Assembly (NCBI RefSeq): GCF_003386865.1
Contig: NZ_QTUA01000001.1
Location: 1-64,000, forward strand
Reading direction: 5' to 3'
Length of the DNA stretch: 64,000 nucleotides
Origin: Calidifontibacter indicus
Lineage (GTDB): Bacteria; Actinomycetota; Actinomycetes; Actinomycetales; Dermatophilaceae
This document shows, piece by piece, positions 8,533 through 16,977 of the stretch. The position numbers were made by a program, and so were the translations under genes. Every line of letters starts with the position of its first letter. The first letter of the stretch is position 1. Below the pieces are notes generated by a model. It made no database searches. It had not been told where the DNA came from and worked only from the letters and a program-made list of their open reading frames with translations.

Positions 8533-9609
8533 ATGCCTGACGTTCGAGACACGGCCGACTCCCCCGAGGTCGCCAGGCAGCGCTGCCTCGACTTCGCCTC
8601 GATGCACTCCGAGGTACCGGTGTACGCAGCGATCGTCGCGGGCATGGCGGACGACCCGGACGCGATCGACCTTTTGTGCCGGGCTGCTCCGGGCCAGGCC
8701 CGTCCCGTGCTCCTGCTTGCTGCGCTGCATGACTTGGCGATGCGCCGTCCGGATTCACCTGCAGCACACTGGTTCTCCCCTACGGCACGCCCGGCTCAGG
8801 ACCCGTGGCCGGATGTCCGACGAGCGATCACCGAGTTCCACGACGAGTTGTCGCAGGTGGTCGCGACCCGGACGACGCAGACGAACGAGGTCAACCGCTC
8901 GACTTACGTGCGAGCGATGGTGGCCCGTGCATGTGCCGACCTGCCCGACACCCCGATCACGTTGCTGGAGCTGGGTGCGAGCGCCGGCTTCCTGCTGAAC
9001 ATCGAGCACTATCGAGTGGCAGTCGGCGACGTGGCGTTCGGCCCGCTGCATGCCCGAGTCCGTTGTGAGGCCGAAAACCTGGGATCCGCCGTCGAACTCC
9101 GTATCCCACCGATCGCACGGCGGATCGGTCTGGACGCCGATCCGATCGGCCCCGACGACATCGACGACCTGCGCTGGTTGCGTGCCTGTATCTGGCCGGA
9201 GATGCCTGGTCGGGTGGAACGCTTCGACGCGGCGGTCGAGGGACTGCGCGACCATCCACCGACGCTCGTTCGCGGTGACATGGTCGACGCGCTCCCCGGC
9301 GTCATCGAGCGCGGGGACGACCACCTGGTGGTCTTCTCCTCCTGGGCCGTCACCTACCTGCCGCGTGAACGACGTCCGCTGATCGCGCGAACCCTTGATG
9401 ATGTGGCATCCGCTCGCCCGGTCAGCTGGGTCACCGCCGAGCCACCGGGTTGCATCCCAGGCCTGCCCGACGTCCGCGACGACCACGCGGACGCCGACCG
9501 TCTGACGGGAACCCACGTCGGCCTGCGGCGTTGGCGCGACGGCGCTGAGATCGCACCCGAACTACTGGGAACCGTTCATCCGCACGGGAATTCGATCAAC
9601 TTCCGGTAG
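8533..9609 (+). CDS. DUF2332 family protein
   Basis: Conserved actinobacterial/alphaproteobacterial protein of unknown function, 358 residues. Family features visible: an N-terminal helical part with VPVYAAIVAGMADDPD, a central TQTNEVNRSTYV motif, and a Rossmann-like LLELGASAGFLLNIEHYR segment (near residue 140) that looks like an S-adenosylmethionine-type nucleotide pocket. A methyltransferase-related fold is therefore possible, but activity is not established. The stop codon of the upstream phosphatase overlaps its GGAG ribosome-binding site, so the two genes are coupled. It converges with the acyl-CoA synthetase, 3 bp apart. Confidence 0.85.
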   Translation: MPDVRDTADSPEVARQRCLDFASMHSEVPVYAAIVAGMADDPDAIDLLCRAAPGQARPVLLLAALHDLAMRRPDSPAAHWFSPTARPAQDPWPDVRRAITEFHDELSQVVATRTTQTNEVNRSTYVRAMVARACADLPDTPITLLELGASAGFLLNIEHYRVAVGDVAFGPLHARVRCEAENLGSAVELRIPPIARRIGLDADPIGPDDIDDLRWLRACIWPEMPGRVERFDAAVEGLRDHPPTLVRGDMVDALPGVIERGDDHLVVFSSWAVTYLPRERRPLIARTLDDVASARPVSWVTAEPPGCIPGLPDVRDDHADADRLTGTHVGLRRWRDGAEIAPELLGTVHPHGNSINFR

Positions 9610-9612
9610 TCC

Positions 9613-11289
9613 TCACTCGTCCGGGATGAGGTCGACGACGTCGCGTCGCACGACCTTGCCGAGAAGGTTGGTGGGCAATTCCTCCACCTCGACGAAGCGA
9701 CGCGGCACTTTGTACGCGGTGAGGTGCTGCTTGGCCCATGCGCGCAACTCCTCGTTCGACGGGAGTTCTCCATCCGCCACAACGGCCGCAACGACCTGTT
9801 CCCCGCTGCGCGAGGAAGGCATGCCGACCACGGCCACGTCGCGGATCGACTCGTGCTTGCGCAGGACCGCCTCGACCTCGATCGGCGACACGTTGAACCC
9901 GCCGGTGACGATGAGCTCCTTCAACCGGCCTGAGATCACGAGGTAATCGCCGTCGTGACGGGCAAGGTCACCGGTGCGGAACCAACCGTCGACGAATGCT
10001 TTCTCAGTCTCTTCCGGCTGGTCGAGGTAGCCATCGAAGACCTGCGGGCCGCGCACCAGAAGTTCGCCCTCCTCACCCTCCGGCACGTCGCGGGACGGCT
10101 CGTCGGGGTCGACGACGCGGGTGTCGGTGTCGGGGAACGGCAGGCCGATCGTGCCCGCCCGGCGGGTCGAGTCGAACGGGTTGCCGACGACGACGGGCGA
10201 GGTCTCGGTCAGCCCGTAACCCTCGATGAGCCGTCCGCCGGTGGCCGATTCCCATCGCTGGACGAACTCGGCGGGCATCGACATCGCGCCCGACAACACC
10301 CACTCCAGACCGCGCAGCGAGACGTCCTTCTTCTCGGCTTCGTCCAGGATCGCCTCCAACAGCGGCGGCACCCCGACGAAGAAGTTGGTGTCACTGCGCT
10401 TGATCGCGTCCAGCATCAACTTCGGCTCGGGCGATGGCACCATGCTGATCTGCGCACCGAGGACGAGCGCCAACAGGACACCGACCGTCAGCCCGAACGC
10501 GTGGAACATCGGCAGCACCGCAAGGAACCGCTCTTCGCCGAACCGCAGTCCGGTCCAGGCGACACCCTGGTGGCAGTTGGCCAGCAGGTTCGCGTGCGTG
10601 AGCGGCACACCCTTCGGGCGACCCGTCGTGCCCGAGGTGTACATGATCACCGCGATGTCGTCCGGGCGCGGACCGGGTTGCCCGAGCGGCAGTGGACCGT
10701 GTTCGCCCAGGCTCGCGAACGGTCGCGCGCCGTCCGGCAACGACCCCGCGGTCAACTTCTTGCGCGACTCCTTGGCCTTCGCGATCGGCAGACGCAATGC
10801 CAGCCGCAGCTTCGCCGGCAACGACTTGGTGAGGTCGACCCCGATCACGTGCTCCACCGGGGTGCGTTCACGCAGCGACAACACCGCGGGGACGACGTTG
10901 TCCCAGGCCACGACCACCTTCGCGCCGTGGTCGAGGAACATCGGCTCCAATTCACCGGCGGAGTACAGCGGGTTGTGCTGCACGACATGGGCGCCCAGAC
11001 GGAGCGCCGCGAGCGTCACGACCAGGTTCTCCGGACAGGTCGGCAACAACACCGCGACGCGCGAACCGTGCTCCACACCGAGGGTGACCAGGCCCATCGC
11101 GACGCGACGCACCTCGTCCGCGATCTGCTCATAGGTGCGGGTGCGACCGAGGAAGTCGGTGCAGACGGCGCTGCCGCGATGTTGCGCGGAGTCCTCGAAC
11201 ATCTGCGGGATCGTGAGTTCGGGGTAGTCCAGTTTTCTTGGCACCGAGCGCCGTCCGGCGGGTTCGGTCATCGGGTCTGTCTCAGGCAC
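9613..11289 (-). CDS. Long-chain fatty-acid/acyl-CoA synthetase (AMP-forming)
   Basis: 558-residue member of the ANL superfamily that activates a carboxylic acid through an acyl-adenylate to its CoA thioester. Motifs: P-loop-like IMYTSGTTGRPKGVPLTH (near 210), LIEGYGLTETSPVV (near 345), GWFRTGDLARHDGDYLVISGR split by the hinge (about 430-450), and the C-terminal catalytic Lys region LTAYKVPRRF... LLGKVVRRD. All key motifs are present. It resembles FadD-type ligases but the substrate cannot be read from sequence. It stands alone, converging with DUF2332. Confidence 0.88.
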   Translation of the reverse strand: MPETDPMTEPAGRRSVPRKLDYPELTIPQMFEDSAQHRGSAVCTDFLGRTRTYEQIADEVRRVAMGLVTLGVEHGSRVAVLLPTCPENLVVTLAALRLGAHVVQHNPLYSAGELEPMFLDHGAKVVVAWDNVVPAVLSLRERTPVEHVIGVDLTKSLPAKLRLALRLPIAKAKESRKKLTAGSLPDGARPFASLGEHGPLPLGQPGPRPDDIAVIMYTSGTTGRPKGVPLTHANLLANCHQGVAWTGLRFGEERFLAVLPMFHAFGLTVGVLLALVLGAQISMVPSPEPKLMLDAIKRSDTNFFVGVPPLLEAILDEAEKKDVSLRGLEWVLSGAMSMPAEFVQRWESATGGRLIEGYGLTETSPVVVGNPFDSTRRAGTIGLPFPDTDTRVVDPDEPSRDVPEGEEGELLVRGPQVFDGYLDQPEETEKAFVDGWFRTGDLARHDGDYLVISGRLKELIVTGGFNVSPIEVEAVLRKHESIRDVAVVGMPSSRSGEQVVAAVVADGELPSNEELRAWAKQHLTAYKVPRRFVEVEELPTNLLGKVVRRDVVDLIPDE

Positions 11290-11372
11290 CGTGGTCTCCT
11301 CGTCTTCCGCCTTCCGTCATCGGAAAGGCCGCTGCTCACGCTACGAGACGAGCACACGTCCGGACGAGAAAG

Positions 11373-11419
11373 GACGAACCTGTCTCACGCGGCGTCAGCC
11401 CTCGTGAGACAGGTTCGTC
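11373..11419. repeat. 17-bp inverted repeat between DUF3151 and the acyl-CoA synthetase
   Basis: GACGAACCTGTCTCACG (11373-11389) is perfectly complementary to CGTGAGACAGGTTCGTC (11403-11419) with a 13-nt loop. It lies just downstream of the DUF3151 stop (11430) on the minus strand, so it may terminate the fba-DUF3151 transcript. It could also be a dispersed palindromic repeat. Confidence 0.75.
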
Positions 11420-11429
11420 AGTGGTTTCT

Positions 11430-11837
11430 TCAAAGGCCGAGTTCGCGGGCTCCGGTGGCGGACGAGTCGCGCAGGAAGTCGGCGCACCGACGGTGCTCCT
11501 CCTCCTCGCCGATCTCGCCGGCCGCCTTCGCGAGTACGGCGAGCGCCCGCAGGAAACCACGGTTCGGCTCGTGCTCCCACGGCACCGGACCCTGCCCGCG
11601 CCAGCCGGACTTGCGCAGCGAGTCCAAGCCCCGGTGGTAGCCGGTGCGCGCGTAGGCGTATGCCTCGATCACCTCGCCGTCGTCCAATGCGTCCTCGGCC
11701 AATGTCGCCCAGACCAGCGACGAGGCCGGGTAACCGCGTGCGACATCGCGCGCGTCGACGCCGTCGTCGAGCTTCTGGGCGGCCGGGTCGACAGGGAGCT
11801 TGGTCTCGGGGATCCCGAGCAGGTTCTCGCCGCTCAC
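11430..11837 (-). CDS. DUF3151 family protein
   Basis: 135 residues, function unknown. This small protein accompanies fructose-bisphosphate aldolase in many actinobacteria. Visible features are the N-terminal ENLLGIPETKLP, the central YPASSLVWATLAEDAL and YAYARTGYHRGLDSLRKSGW, and an acidic helical C-terminus that suggests a TPR-like all-helical fold. The GTG at 11837 overlaps the fba stop by 4 bp (GTGA), so the two genes are translationally coupled. A 17-bp inverted repeat follows the stop. Confidence 0.85.
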   Translation of the reverse strand: MSGENLLGIPETKLPVDPAAQKLDDGVDARDVARGYPASSLVWATLAEDALDDGEVIEAYAYARTGYHRGLDSLRKSGWRGQGPVPWEHEPNRGFLRALAVLAKAAGEIGEEEEHRRCADFLRDSSATGARELGL

Positions 11838-12859
11838 TTGTGGGTTCCGGCCGAGCCGAGGTTCTCGCAGGCTTCGACGATGCGCTCGGCCATGCCGGCC
11901 TCGGCCGCCTTGCCCCAGGCACGCGGGTCGTACTGCTTTTTGTTGCCGACCTCGCCGTCGATCTTCAGCACGCCCTCGTAGTTGCCGAGCATCCAACCGG
12001 CCACCGGACGGGTGAACGCGTACTGGGTGTCGGTGTCGACATTCATCTTCACGACCCCGTAGGAGACCGCTTCCTTGATCTCTTCGGCGGTCGAGCCCGA
12101 GCCGCCGTGGAAGACCAGATGGAACGGCTTGTCCGTCGAGGTGTCGAACTCGGCCTTGACCGCGTCCTGGGCCTTCTTCAGCACCTCGGGGCGCAGTTTC
12201 ACGTTGCCCGGCTTGTAGACGCCGTGAACGTTGCCGAAGGTGAGCGCGGTCATGTAATAACCGTTCTCGCCGACGCCGAGCGCCTTCGCAGTGGCGATGG
12301 CGTCCTCGGGCGTGGAGTACAGCTTGTCGTTGATCTCGTGGGCGACGCCGTCCTCCTCGCCGCCGACGACACCGACCTCGATCTCGAGGATGACCTTGGC
12401 GGCCTTGCACAGGTCGAGCAGTTCGCGTGCGATGGAAAGGTTCTCATCCAGCGGCACGGCCGAGCCGTCCCACATGTGCGACTGGAAGTAGGGCAGTCCG
12501 CCGTTCTTCACACGCTCGGTCGAGGCGGCGAGCAGCGGGCGCACGAAGCCGTCGAGCTTGTCCTTCGGGCAGTGGTCGGTGTGCAGGGCGATGTTGACGT
12601 CGTAGTTCTTTGCGACCTCTTCGGCGAACGCCGCGAAGGCCAGCGAACCGGTGACCATGTTCTTGATGGTCGGGCCGGAGAGGTACTCGGCTCCACCGGT
12701 CGACACCTGGATGATGCCGTCACTGCCGGCGTCGGCGAATCCACGGATCGCAGCATTCAGCGTCTGGCTGCTGCTCACGTTGATCGCCGGATAGGCGTAG
12801 CCCTCGCGCTTGGCGCGGTCGAGCATCTCGGCGTACACGTCAGGTGTTGCGATGGGCAT
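11834..12859 (-). CDS. fba: Class II fructose-bisphosphate aldolase
   Basis: Zinc-dependent glycolytic/gluconeogenic aldolase, 341 residues; interconverts fructose 1,6-bisphosphate with DHAP and glyceraldehyde 3-phosphate. Metal-binding His is in IALHTDHCPKD (about 95-105) and a second site in EIEVGVVGGEEDG (about 165-180). HLVFHGGSGS and VVKMNVDTDTQ form the phosphate-binding part. The ATG at 12859 begins MPIATPDVYAEML, which matches the family; an upstream in-frame extension of 36 residues is Arg-rich and unlike the family. It overlaps the DUF3151 gene by 4 bp. Confidence 0.95.
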   Translation of the reverse strand: MPIATPDVYAEMLDRAKREGYAYPAINVSSSQTLNAAIRGFADAGSDGIIQVSTGGAEYLSGPTIKNMVTGSLAFAAFAEEVAKNYDVNIALHTDHCPKDKLDGFVRPLLAASTERVKNGGLPYFQSHMWDGSAVPLDENLSIARELLDLCKAAKVILEIEVGVVGGEEDGVAHEINDKLYSTPEDAIATAKALGVGENGYYMTALTFGNVHGVYKPGNVKLRPEVLKKAQDAVKAEFDTSTDKPFHLVFHGGSGSTAEEIKEAVSYGVVKMNVDTDTQYAFTRPVAGWMLGNYEGVLKIDGEVGNKKQYDPRAWGKAAEAGMAERIVEACENLGSAGTHK

Positions 12860-13000
12860 GGTCACTCCCTGTCTCGTGGGCGAGCGTGGCCTCCTCGCCC
12901 TGCTGACAGGAGTCTGGCACGCTGGTGCGCAGCCGTGCCGAGCGGTCCGAACAGACCCGGCGGCCACACCCCCTCACCGACCACTCCCGAACGGAGCCCC

Positions 13001-14539
13001 ATGTCCCGCCGCCTGGTTGCGAGTTCGCTCGCTGCCGCCCTGCTCGCCCTCGTGCCGAACGCACTGCCCCGATCGGCAGACGCCGCGACCACACCCGGTC
13101 TGCGCTGGGCGAAGTGTGCCGACGTGCGCACCCACCAGTGCGCGCGGTTGTCGGTGCCGCTCGACCGCAACAACCCGGCGGCAGGATCGACCACGATCGC
13201 GGTGGAGCGTCGGCGCGCCTCGGTGCCATCGGCTCGGGTCGGGGCGATCTTCGTCAACCCCGGCGGCCCCGGCGAGGCGGCCACCGCGAAGGTCGACGAT
13301 TTCGCCCGCATGCTCGGCCGGAAGGTAACCGACAGGTTCGACATCGTCGCGGTCGACCCGCGCGGGGTCGGCCGGTCGAGCCAGGTCTCCTGCACGACCC
13401 GTCCGGGCACCACCACACCGCCGAGTCTCGAGCCCGGCTTTCCGGTCACGGTCGCGCAGGCTCGCGCACAGATCAGCCACGACGACGCCGTGCGGGCTGC
13501 CTGCCGGCGCACCGGCGGCCCCCTGCTGCAACACATGACCACGGCCGACGACGCCCGTGACATGGATCAGGTTCGGGCCCTCATGGGCGACCGGCAACTG
13601 ACCTTCGTCGGGTTCTCCTACGGCACCGTGCTCGGGCAGACGTACGCGGCGATGTACCCGTCGCGGGTGCGGGCGATGGTGCTCGACGGCGTGCTCGACC
13701 CCGTGCAGTGGACGGCCGGATCGCGCTCGCGGTACGTGCCGGTCGGTGCCCGGCTGCACACCGGTGACGGCGCTTGGGCTGCCGTGCGACAGGCGTACGC
13801 ACAGTGCCAGCGGGCCGGAAAAGCGAAGTGCGCCAGTGCAGCCCGGGGCATCGCGGAGTGGAACACGGTGTGGAGCCTGCTGGTGAAGTCGCCGCGCACC
13901 GTGTGGGGCAGCCGGTTCACCTGGGCGGATCTGGTGACCAGCACGCTCTACTCGCTGTACGACCCCGGCACCGTGCCCGGCGCACTCGACGATGTGCACA
14001 ACCTCTACCTCGCCCTCACCGGCAAGCAGGTCTCTCCCGCTGCGGCAGCGGCCACGGTCGACCGCCAGGCGTCGGCAACGCGGCAGGGCTTCGGGCTGCC
14101 CGGCGAGGTGCTCGACGTCACCCGGCAGGCGGTGATGTGCTCCGACTCGCTCGACCCGTACGACCGGTGGGCCACCTGGCGCGCGGCCGCGGCGACGCGC
14201 GATCGCACCCGTGGCTTCGACGCCGCCGGCGCCTGGAGCAGCTCGCTGTGCACCAGCTGGCCCGGTGCGGGCAAGGGCGCCTATCGCGGACCGTTCAACC
14301 GGCGTCCGGCCACGCCGATCCTGTTCATGAACGCGCTCTACGACCCGGCGACTTCGATCGTCGGCGCCCGCTCGGCCCACGCGATGTCGCCCGGTTCGCG
14401 GCTGGTCACCGGCAACAAGGTCGGTCATCTGTTGCTCAACGACAGCGCATGCGCCACCCGGATCCGCACGAACTACCTGTTGACGAAGGCCTTGCCCGCC
14501 CAGGATGTCGCGTGCACCGACGTCCGGCCGCTCTACTGA
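13001..14539 (+). CDS. Exported alpha/beta-hydrolase, tripeptidyl aminopeptidase-like
   Basis: 512 residues. A signal peptide (about 1-29, SSLAAALLALVPNAL) is followed by the alpha/beta-hydrolase core: oxyanion motif AIFVNPGGPGEAAT, DIVAVDPRGVGRSS, nucleophile elbow FVGFSYGTVLGQ (near 200), and a C-terminal TAP-like domain with LFMNALYDPATS (Asp) and GNKVGHLLLN (His). This is the arrangement of Streptomyces-type secreted tripeptidyl aminopeptidases and their mycobacterial relatives. The catalytic triad looks complete. The 3' end overlaps the convergent sigma-factor gene by 7 bp. Confidence 0.88.
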   Translation: MSRRLVASSLAAALLALVPNALPRSADAATTPGLRWAKCADVRTHQCARLSVPLDRNNPAAGSTTIAVERRRASVPSARVGAIFVNPGGPGEAATAKVDDFARMLGRKVTDRFDIVAVDPRGVGRSSQVSCTTRPGTTTPPSLEPGFPVTVAQARAQISHDDAVRAACRRTGGPLLQHMTTADDARDMDQVRALMGDRQLTFVGFSYGTVLGQTYAAMYPSRVRAMVLDGVLDPVQWTAGSRSRYVPVGARLHTGDGAWAAVRQAYAQCQRAGKAKCASAARGIAEWNTVWSLLVKSPRTVWGSRFTWADLVTSTLYSLYDPGTVPGALDDVHNLYLALTGKQVSPAAAAATVDRQASATRQGFGLPGEVLDVTRQAVMCSDSLDPYDRWATWRAAAATRDRTRGFDAAGAWSSSLCTSWPGAGKGAYRGPFNRRPATPILFMNALYDPATSIVGARSAHAMSPGSRLVTGNKVGHLLLNDSACATRIRTNYLLTKALPAQDVACTDVRPLY

Positions 14540-15786
14540 CCTTCCGGGTCAGCAACGAACGCGAGTCGCTGCTCAAGGTCTGACCGCTCGACATCGTTGG
14601 CACACAACGAGATCGCTTCGCGATAGGCATCCCCGGCCTGCGTCGTTCGCCCCGCCCGGGTGAGGAACTCTGCCCGCACCGCGTGCAGTCGGTGGTTGGT
14701 CGGCAGTTCGGTCAGCAGACCGTCGGCCAGCGCCATCGCGGCGTCGAGGTCGCCCGCTTCGGCCACTGCGACGGCCCGGTTGAGTCGCACGACCGGCGAC
14801 CCGGTGAGCTCTTCGAGTTGCCGGTAGAGGTCGGCGATCGTCACCCAGTCGGTGTCTTGTGCACGGGCTGCCCGGGCATGCTCAGCGGCGATCAGCGCCT
14901 GCAGCAGGTAGGACGCCGCGACCGGGCCGTCGATCTCGATCGCGGGTGACGTCTCCCGTCCGGTGAGCACGCCGAGCAGGTCGAGCCCCTCGGCGATCTC
15001 GTGCTGGTGCCAGGTCGAACGCTGCTGGTCGGGCAGCCGAACCAACTCACCGGCATCGCCCACGCGTGCGTCGCGCCGGGAGTGCTGCAGCAGCATGAGT
15101 GCGAGCAGGGCGGTGAGCGACTGGCTCGCCCGGGCAGCCGGGCTGCTCGAACGCATCAACCGCACCAATCGGATTGCCTCACCGGCCAGCTCGACGCGCA
15201 CGAGGTCGGGGCCGCTGCCGGGTGCGTAGCCGGCGGTGAACGCCAGATAGGCGACTTGGGCCACGGTGTCGAGACGTCCGGGCAGCACCCGGGCGTCAGG
15301 CAGGGCGAGCGGGATGCCCGCAGCGATGACCTTCTTGCGCGCGCGAGTCAGCCGCGCCGCCATCGTCGGCTCACTCACCAGGAAGAGTTTGGCGATGTCG
15401 CCGGTCGGCACGCCGAGCACGAGCCGGAGGGTCAATGCGGCGCCCGCCTCGGGCGCGAGCGCCGGATGCGCTGCGAGCAGCACCAGCCGCAGCAGCTCGT
15501 CACCACGGTCGTTGTCCTGCACGCGATTCCGTTCGTCGATCGCCAGCAGTGGCTGCTTGCGGGCGGCCATCGCCTCGGCCCTGATCCGGTCGGTGATCCG
15601 CCGCTTCGCGGTCATCATCAGCCAGCCGGCCGGGTTGGTCGGAGTGCCGTCTCCCGGCCAGACGCGCGCCGCCTGTTCGAACGCCTCGGCCAGCGCGTCC
15701 TCGGCGAGGTCGAGGCGGCGCGAGTGCGCGACGAGCAGGGCCAGCAGTCGGCCCCACTCGTCGCGGTGGATCTGTTCGAGCGACAT
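14533..15786 (-). CDS. ECF42-type RNA polymerase sigma factor with TPR-like C-terminus
   Basis: 417 residues. The N-terminal sigma2/sigma4 part has RRLDLAEDALAEAFEQAARVWP and VPTGDIAKLFLVSEPTMAARLTRARKK (sigma4 HTH). It is followed by a long helical extension (about 180-417, LNRAVAVAEAGDLDAAMALA...) typical of the ECF42 group. Such sigma factors have no anti-sigma factor; the C-terminal extension is thought to control them, and they are encoded next to DGPF-domain proteins, exactly as here. The ATG follows the stop of the upstream DGPF gene with no gap. Targets are probably the adjacent operon. Confidence 0.9.
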   Translation of the reverse strand: MSLEQIHRDEWGRLLALLVAHSRRLDLAEDALAEAFEQAARVWPGDGTPTNPAGWLMMTAKRRITDRIRAEAMAARKQPLLAIDERNRVQDNDRGDELLRLVLLAAHPALAPEAGAALTLRLVLGVPTGDIAKLFLVSEPTMAARLTRARKKVIAAGIPLALPDARVLPGRLDTVAQVAYLAFTAGYAPGSGPDLVRVELAGEAIRLVRLMRSSSPAARASQSLTALLALMLLQHSRRDARVGDAGELVRLPDQQRSTWHQHEIAEGLDLLGVLTGRETSPAIEIDGPVAASYLLQALIAAEHARAARAQDTDWVTIADLYRQLEELTGSPVVRLNRAVAVAEAGDLDAAMALADGLLTELPTNHRLHAVRAEFLTRAGRTTQAGDAYREAISLCANDVERSDLEQRLAFVADPEGQ

Positions 15787-16137
15787 CTACGCCGAAACGT
15801 CGATGTCGACGACCGGCCTGATCTCCAGGCTGTAGCAGTCCGGCAGCAGTTCGCACCACGCCACCGCTTGGTCGAGATCGGTCGCCTCCACCAGGTAGTA
15901 GCCGCCGATCGTCTCGGTCGTCTCGGCGAACGGGCCGTCGGTCAGGGTCGGCCGACCGTCCTTGTGCCGCAGGGTGGTTGCCGTGCTCGCGCCGTCCAGT
16001 GCCTCACCGGAGAGGATGTGCTCCCCCACCTCGCGATGGAATTGCACATGATCTTGGTGCCACGCCTGCTGCTGCTCGGTCGATGCGGCGTTCCAGGTGT
16101 CGGGGCTGTAGGCGATGAGCACGAAGTACTTCTTCAT
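15787..16137 (-). CDS. YciI-like DGPF-domain protein (second of pair)
   Basis: 116 residues, ferredoxin-like YCII-related fold. The signature LTDGPFAETTETIGGYYLVEA (about 65-85) contains the DGPF tetrapeptide that gives the group its name. The N-terminus MKKYFVLIAYSPDTW is the usual first beta strand. It shares order and motif with the gene before it, so the two are likely tandem duplicates. It overlaps that gene by 4 bp (ATGA) and abuts the sigma gene. The biochemical role of DGPF proteins is unsettled. Confidence 0.9.
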   Translation of the reverse strand: MKKYFVLIAYSPDTWNAASTEQQQAWHQDHVQFHREVGEHILSGEALDGASTATTLRHKDGRPTLTDGPFAETTETIGGYYLVEATDLDQAVAWCELLPDCYSLEIRPVVDIDVSA

Positions 16138-16496
16138 GACGCCCGCTCCTCGGGTTGCACGACGCGTCGTAGCTCGATGCCTTCACCGATCGCGGTGAGG
16201 ATCGTGCAGCATTCGAGCAGGTCGTCGACGTCGTCGGTCTCGACCGTGTAGAAGCCGCCGATCTGTTCGGTGGTCTCGGCGAACGGGCCGTCGGTCACCG
16301 CCGTCGTGCCCGGCGGCAGATGCTTCGCCTCGGTGGAGGCGTGCAGTTCAGCGCCGCCGGTGATCTTGTGGCCCCGCTCGACCAGCGACTTGCTGAACAG
16401 GCTGTACTGCTCGTAGCCGTGTTTGCGCTCCTCAGCCGTCATCGTCGTCCACCAGCGGTCGGCGTCGCCGACGATCAGCACCATGTACTCGGTCAT
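16134..16496 (-). CDS. YciI-like DGPF-domain protein (first of pair)
   Basis: 120 residues. It starts MTEYMVLIVGDADRWW and carries VTDGPFAETTEQIGGFYTVE, the DGPF signature. It is the first clear gene of the DGPF-DGPF-sigma operon. The ATG at 16496 begins at the standard first strand; a longer 19-residue leader is unlikely. A possible 41-codon frame (16498-16623) ends one base before this ATG. Confidence 0.88.
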   Translation of the reverse strand: MTEYMVLIVGDADRWWTTMTAEERKHGYEQYSLFSKSLVERGHKITGGAELHASTEAKHLPPGTTAVTDGPFAETTEQIGGFYTVETDDVDDLLECCTILTAIGEGIELRRVVQPEERAS

Positions 16497-16497
16497 C

Positions 16498-16623
16498 TCA
16501 GTGCTCCTCGAGGTCGGGGTGCGGGAATACGAGATCCTCGGGCTCGTGCGCAAACTCCTCGGGTGCCGGCAGCAGAATCAGATACCTGGCCTGTTCGCTC
16601 CTTGTTTCGATGTGTTCTGACAT
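16498..16623 (-). CDS. Possible 41-residue leader ORF of the DGPF/sigma operon
   Basis: Runs from ATG at 16623 to TGA at 16500-16498, directly before the first DGPF gene (TGAGATG). It would encode a highly acidic peptide with a short hydrophobic stretch (ARYLILLPAPEEF) that resembles a first beta strand of a DGPF protein. It could be a truncated third copy, a coupled small gene, or chance. I see no ribosome-binding site of quality. Confidence 0.3.
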   Translation of the reverse strand: MSEHIETRSEQARYLILLPAPEEFAHEPEDLVFPHPDLEEH

Positions 16624-16977
16624 CACCATGACGAACAGGCTGGACGAACATCGACAGCCGCGCGAAGAAAACTCGTTCAGTTTCCCGTCGGGCGGATCTC
16701 GCTGCCGCAAACGCCCGTGGCGCCGTGCGCGCCTCCGACGATCGACCATGTGCCGACGTGCAGCGTCTGCGAGTGGTGTCACTGCCTGTCCACAGCCCAC
16801 CCAGCCCAGCCCTGGTTTGCCTGTGGACAAACCAGCCTTCCGCTTAGGGCTGTGGATACCGCCGGGTATCGAATTCTTCTGCCTTTCAAGAGAATTCGTT
16901 GTGCGAAGTACTTCCGTGTGGCTCGAACGGGTGTACGATGAAGATAGTCCGAAAGCACCTGGGGAGGAGGCACCGGC
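16624..16977. other. Intergenic region with three DnaA-box-like sequences
   Basis: No gene is visible in this 354-bp gap. On the minus strand 16822-16830 reads TTGTCCACA, the high-GC actinobacterial DnaA box. CTGTCCACA at 16786-16794 (plus) and GTATCCACA at 16851-16859 (minus) differ from it by one or two bases. The central box sits in the loop of a hairpin, CTGGTTTG (16812-16819) with CAAACCAG (16828-16835). Closer to the HNH gene, GGGGAGGAGG serves as its ribosome-binding site. Confidence 0.5.

Noticed and set aside
16786-16859. Chromosome origin
   Set aside because: Only three DnaA-like boxes, no AT-rich unwinding region and no dnaA/dnaN genes.
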